From: Microbacterium karelineae
GTDB taxonomy: Bacteria; Actinomycetota; Actinomycetes; Actinomycetales; Microbacteriaceae
Assembly: GCF_009745985.1 (NCBI RefSeq)
Contig: NZ_WFIX01000184.1
Location: 1 to 64,000 of the forward strand
Length of the DNA stretch: 64,000 bases
Direction: 5' to 3'
Shown here: piece by piece, positions 60,851 through 64,000 of the stretch
How positions within the stretch are numbered: position 1 is the first letter of the stretch
Layout: every line of letters begins with the position of its first letter
The notes under the pieces: generated by a model
The model's input: only the letters and a program-made list of their open reading frames with translations
Database searches by the model: none
What the model was told of the DNA's origin: nothing
Made by a program: the position numbers and the translations under genes

Positions 60851-60872
60851 TGAAAGTGAACGGCCGGTGAAC
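60851..60872 (-). promoter_or_regulatory. PHO box (two PhoP direct repeats) upstream of pstS
   Basis: Minus strand reads two adjacent 11-base units, GTTCACCGGCC and GTTCACTTTCA. The GTTCACC-type unit is the actinobacterial PhoP-binding repeat. It sits between the xth stop codon and the pst promoter. Confidence 0.82.
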
Positions 60873-60888
60873 GCGACTTGGAGAATGC

Positions 60889-61767
60889 TCAGAGCGCGTA
60901 ATCGGCCACGACGGGGGCGTGGTCGCTCCAGCGCGCGTCGTACGACGCGTAGCGATCGACGCGGTACGATTCCACGCGAGCCGCCAGCTCAGGCGTCGCG
61001 AGGTGGTAGTCGATGCGCCAGCCCGTGTCGTTGTCGAACGCCTGCCCACGGTTCGACCACCACGTGTACGGCCCGTCGACCTCGCCGGCGAAGGAGCGGC
61101 CCACGTCGACCCAGCCGAGGCCGACGCCGTCCGTGCTGAACGCGCGCGTGTCGCTCAGCTCGCCGACTTTGCCGCGCCCGATGCCTGCCTGGCCGGCGAC
61201 CGGCTCGCCCGCGGCGCCGAGGAATCGATCGAAATACGCGCGCTCCCGGGCGAGGTATCCGGCCCGCGTGACGTTGCTCTTCCAGTTCTTGATGTCGAAC
61301 TCGCGATGGCCGACGTTCAGGTCGCCCGTGACGAGGGCGAGGCCCCCGCTGAGGGACGGCATGCGGCGCTCCATCGCGTCGAGGAAGGCCCACTTCTGCT
61401 CCTGGCGGGGTGAGTCGACCTCGCCGGAGTGCACGTATGCGGACACGACGGTGATCTCGGCGTCGCCGACGCGGAAGTCCGCCTCCAGCCAGCGCCCGTC
61501 CATGTCGGCGGGATCGATGCCGAGGGCGTCCACCCGGTGGGCCACGGCTTCCTCGCGCGAGAGGATCGCGACGCCCGCGCGGCCCTTCTGCGGCGCCTCG
61601 TGCTCGAGGACGTGCCACCCGGGAAGGAGCTGCTCGAGGTGCTCGCGCTGGCCGCGCACCTCCTGGATCGTGAGGATGTCGACGCCCGCGGCGTCGACCC
61701 AGTCGTTCATTCCCTTGCGCGCGGCCGCGCGGATCCCGTTGACGTTGACGGAGGCGATGCGAGTCAT
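60889..61767 (-). CDS. xth: Exodeoxyribonuclease III
   Basis: This 292-residue AP endonuclease/exonuclease is for base-excision repair. Motifs: SVNVNGIRAAARKG, TIQEVRG (metal Glu), VSAYVHSG, TGDLNVGHREFDIKN (Asp/Asn catalytic pair), DTGWRIDYHLAT and WSDHAPV (catalytic His). The ATG at 61767 is 7 bases after a -10 TAGCCT (61775-61780), so leaderless. Ends 17 bases before the PHO box, so transcripts from xth may run into pst. Confidence 0.96.
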   Translation of the reverse strand: MTRIASVNVNGIRAAARKGMNDWVDAAGVDILTIQEVRGQREHLEQLLPGWHVLEHEAPQKGRAGVAILSREEAVAHRVDALGIDPADMDGRWLEADFRVGDAEITVVSAYVHSGEVDSPRQEQKWAFLDAMERRMPSLSGGLALVTGDLNVGHREFDIKNWKSNVTRAGYLARERAYFDRFLGAAGEPVAGQAGIGRGKVGELSDTRAFSTDGVGLGWVDVGRSFAGEVDGPYTWWSNRGQAFDNDTGWRIDYHLATPELAARVESYRVDRYASYDARWSDHAPVVADYAL

Positions 61768-61774
61768 GGGAATC

Positions 61775-61780
61775 AGGCTA
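61775..61780 (-). promoter_or_regulatory. -10 element of xth, leaderless
   Basis: Minus-strand TAGCCT ends 7 bases before the xth start codon. The sdhB terminator lies directly upstream of it. Confidence 0.5.
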
Positions 61781-61801
61781 GTCGGGACCTCTGACAAAGA
61801 C

Positions 61802-61839
61802 GAAGGCGCCGGGATCCGCGGACGGATCCCGGCGCCTTC
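61802..61839 (-). terminator. Terminator of the sdh operon
   Basis: Perfect 17-base GC-rich arms (61802-61818 and 61823-61839) with a 4-base loop lie 14 bases after the sdhB stop. This is the strongest stem-loop in the window. Confidence 0.92.
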
Positions 61840-61852
61840 CGGCGGGCTCTGA

Positions 61853-62611
61853 TCAGCGTCCGCCCTTGAGGACGGCCTGCTTCACCTCGGCGATCGCCTT
61901 GGTGATCTCGATGCCGCGCGGGCACGCCTCGGTGCAGTTGAAGGTCGTGCGGCAGCGCCACACGCCCTCCGCGTCGTTGAGGATGTCGAGACGCACCTGC
62001 GCTTCGTCGTCGCGCGAGTCGAAGATGAAGCGGTGCGCGTTCACGATCGCCGCCGGTCCGAAGTACTGGCCGTCGGTCCAGAACACCGGGCACGAGGACG
62101 TGCACGCGGCGCACAGGATGCACTTCGTCGTGTCGTCGAAGCGCTCGCGGTCGTCGATCGACTGGTAGCGCTCCTTGCCCTTCTCGGGCTCGCTGCGCGA
62201 CTGCAGAAACGGCTGCACCTCGCGGAACGCGGCGAAGAACGGCTCCATGTCGACGATGAGGTCCTTCTCGAGCGGAAGGCCCTTGATCGCCTCGACGTAG
62301 ACGGGCTTCGAGATGTCGAGATCCTTGATGAGCGTCTTGCACGCGAGCCGGTTGCGGCCGTTGATGCGCATCGCGTCGGATCCGCAGATGCCGTGCGCGC
62401 ACGAGCGGCGGAACGACAGCGAGCCGTCCATGTCCCACTTGATCTTGTGCAGCGCGTCGAGCACGCGGTCGGTCGGGTACATCTCGACGTCGTAGTCGAC
62501 CCACTTGGGTTCGCTGTCGACCTCGGGGTCGTACCGGCGCACCATGAAGGTCACGAGGTACGACTGGATGACCTCTTCGATGGGAGCCTCGGCCGTGGCG
62601 GTGTCGGCCAT
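61853..62611 (-). CDS. sdhB: Succinate dehydrogenase iron-sulfur subunit
   Basis: This 252-residue electron-transfer subunit of complex II has 2Fe-2S cysteines in SCAHGICGSDAMRINGRNRLAC, the CILCAACTSSCP segment and CTEACPRGI for the [4Fe-4S] and [3Fe-4S] clusters. It passes electrons from SdhA to the membrane anchor. Its ATG overlaps the sdhA stop by one base (TGATG), so translation is coupled. Ends at a strong terminator, so it closes the operon. Confidence 0.98.
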   Translation of the reverse strand: MADTATAEAPIEEVIQSYLVTFMVRRYDPEVDSEPKWVDYDVEMYPTDRVLDALHKIKWDMDGSLSFRRSCAHGICGSDAMRINGRNRLACKTLIKDLDISKPVYVEAIKGLPLEKDLIVDMEPFFAAFREVQPFLQSRSEPEKGKERYQSIDDRERFDDTTKCILCAACTSSCPVFWTDGQYFGPAAIVNAHRFIFDSRDDEAQVRLDILNDAEGVWRCRTTFNCTEACPRGIEITKAIAEVKQAVLKGGR

Positions 62612-64000
62612 CAGTACTTCCTCTCCATGGGCGGGTAGCGCAGCTCTCCGGCGTCGTCCTTCGTGAACGTCACCGGCTTCCATTCGAGCGTGATGTGGTC
62701 GTCCGGATCGGGCGAGTGCGGGTCGCCCGTGAGGTACGCCATCGTGTGCTGCATGTACTTCTCGTCGTCGCGATCGGGGTAGTCCTCGCGCATGTGCCCG
62801 CCGCGGCTCTCCTTGCGGTTGCGCGCGGCGTACGCGACGATCTCGGCGAGGTCGAGCAGGAAGCCGAGCTCGATGGCCTCGAGCAGGTCGGTGTTGAACC
62901 GCTTGCCCTTGTCGTCGACGCCGACGTTCATGTAGCGCTCGCGCAGCTCGTGGATCGTGCCCATGACATTCGTCAGGGTCTCCTCGGTGCGGAACACCTG
63001 CGCGTTCTTGTCCATCTCATCCTGCAGCGTGCGCCGCAGGTCGGCGATGCGCTCGGTGCCGTTCGAGGTGCGCAGGCGCTCGACCATCTCACGCACCTCC
63101 TTCGCCGGGTCCTCGGGGAGGGGCACGAACTCGGCGTCCTGCGCGTACTTGACCGCATTGATGCCGCAGCGCTTGCCGAACACGTTGATGTCGAGGAGCG
63201 AGTTGGTGCCGAGGCGGTTGGACCCGTGCACCGACACGCAGGCGCACTCGCCGGCGGCGAAGAGGCCGGGCACGACCGTCTCGTTGTCGGCGAGCACCTC
63301 GCCGTCGTTGTTCGTCGGGATGCCGCCCATCGCGTAGTGCGCGGTCGGCATGACGGGGACCGGCTCGACGACGGGGTCGACGCCCAGGTAGGTGCGGGCG
63401 AACTCCGTGATGTCGGGCAGCTTCGTCTCGAGGACCTCGGCGCCCAGGTGGGTGCAGTCGAGGTAGACGTAGTCCTTGTTCGGGCCGGCTCCCCGGCCCT
63501 CGAGGACCTCCTTCACCATCGACCGCGCCACGATGTCGCGCGGCGCGAGGTCCTTGATGGTGGGGGCGTAGCGCTCCATGAAGCGCTCGCCCGACGCGTT
63601 TCGGAGGATCGCCCCCTCGCCGCGCGCTCCCTCCGTGAGGAGGATGCCGAGGCCCGCGAGGCCCGTCGGGTGGAATTGGAAGAACTCGATGTCCTCGAGG
63701 GGCAGGCCCTTGCGCCAGACGATGCCGACGCCGTCGCCCGTGAGGGTGTGAGCGTTCGAGGTCGTCTTGAACATCTTGCCGAAGCCGCCGGAGGCGAACA
63801 CGACCGACTTCGCCTGGAAGACGTGCAGGTCGCCCGTCGCGAGCTCGAGCGCGACGATGCCGGCGATCTTCGTCGTGCCGCCGTCCTTCACCGTGATGAG
63901 GTCGAGGGCGTAGAACTCGTTGAAGAAGTTGATGCCGAGCTTGACGCAGTTCTGGTACAGCGTCTGCAGGATCATGTGGCCCGTGCGGTCGGCGGCGTAG
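62611..64000 (-). CDS. sdhA: Succinate dehydrogenase flavoprotein subunit, partial (3' part)
   Basis: The last 462 residues of SdhA are in the window; the N-terminal FAD-binding part lies beyond base 64000. Visible: ASGGFGKMFKTTSNAHTLTGDGVGI, substrate-site HPTG (FQFHPTGLAG), the catalytic-region TEGARGEGAILRN and RYAPTIKDLAPRDIVAR, HYAMGGIPTN, HGSNRLGTNSLLDINVFGKR, and the C-terminal RKESRGGHMREDYPDRDDE. Reading is open at the window edge. The enzyme oxidises succinate to fumarate. Confidence 0.97.
   Translation of the reverse strand, partial: YAADRTGHMILQTLYQNCVKLGINFFNEFYALDLITVKDGGTTKIAGIVALELATGDLHVFQAKSVVFASGGFGKMFKTTSNAHTLTGDGVGIVWRKGLPLEDIEFFQFHPTGLAGLGILLTEGARGEGAILRNASGERFMERYAPTIKDLAPRDIVARSMVKEVLEGRGAGPNKDYVYLDCTHLGAEVLETKLPDITEFARTYLGVDPVVEPVPVMPTAHYAMGGIPTNNDGEVLADNETVVPGLFAAGECACVSVHGSNRLGTNSLLDINVFGKRCGINAVKYAQDAEFVPLPEDPAKEVREMVERLRTSNGTERIADLRRTLQDEMDKNAQVFRTEETLTNVMGTIHELRERYMNVGVDDKGKRFNTDLLEAIELGFLLDLAEIVAYAARNRKESRGGHMREDYPDRDDEKYMQHTMAYLTGDPHSPDPDDHITLEWKPVTFTKDDAGELRYPPMERKY

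Noticed and set aside
1-64000. CRISPR array, rRNA or prophage
   Set aside because: No regularly spaced repeat series, no rRNA-like sequence and no phage structural or integrase genes were seen. The only mobile gene is the IS30 transposase.

Overview
The window is high-GC DNA, about 70% by eye, with very dense gene packing, many GTG starts, many ATGA/GTGA 4-base overlaps and frequent leaderless promoters (TAnnnT about 6-8 bases before the start codon). Together with ramB-aceA-aceB, a PstSCAB operon with a GTTCAC-type PHO box, a DtxR-type iron box and a tryptophan leader peptide, this points to an actinobacterium, most likely Microbacteriaceae (Microbacterium or a close relative). That is an inference from gene families and composition; there is no rRNA in the window.

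Layout. 1-1448: a complete IS30-family insertion sequence. 1.5-11 kb: a CrtI-like oxidoreductase, two palindromic intergenic repeat units, a fused anthranilate synthase behind a tryptophan attenuator, ispG, a small ribbon-helix-helix antitoxin-like pair, holB and a secreted alpha/beta hydrolase. 9.6-28.9 kb: an accessory catabolic region holding a LigM-like O-demethylase, an MBL-fold enzyme, a MarR regulator, a minus-strand operon (amidohydrolase, DUF3500, extradiol dioxygenase), a divergent oligopeptide-type ABC importer containing a permease-ATPase fusion, a LysR regulator, a flavin monooxygenase, and a translationally coupled SDR-NTF2-FAH-RidA run. tRNA-Thr(CGT) and a secreted subtype-B tannase follow. 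29-39 kb: a DHFR-like protein, LtrA, a thioredoxin-reductase-like flavoprotein divergent from a cupin regulator, a thioesterase, and a 1923-residue amylopullulanase behind two LacI-type operators. 39-52 kb: an EF-G-binding-like FBP protein, a rhomboid protease, the glyoxylate shunt (aceA-aceB) divergent from ramB, pncA, DUF421, tRNA-Lys(TTT), an ANT(6)-like protein, a lipoprotein, twin GNATs, pirin and DUF3817. 52-64 kb: an iron-siderophore importer (fecEDCB type), the pst operon, xth, and sdhB with the 3' part of sdhA.

How genes fit together. The catabolic region has the parts for importing and degrading a plant-type aromatic: hydroxylation (flavin monooxygenase), ring opening (HPCD-like extradiol dioxygenase), and processing (ACMSD-like amidohydrolase, FAH, RidA). 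The tannase and O-demethylase nearby suggest galloyl or methoxylated substrates. The substrate is not proven by sequence. The glyoxylate enzymes, succinate dehydrogenase, phosphate uptake and iron uptake are housekeeping or nutrient-responsive systems with recognisable control sites.

The strongest new-looking points are: the tryptophan leader peptide in front of an anthranilate synthase that would otherwise be called phenazine-type; the uncharacterised aromatic cluster with an amidohydrolase lacking usual metal ligands; an 18-base promoter block duplicated in front of two unrelated genes, one reading into a 12-codon leader ORF; and the twin 80-base palindromic units at 2.9-3.2 kb.
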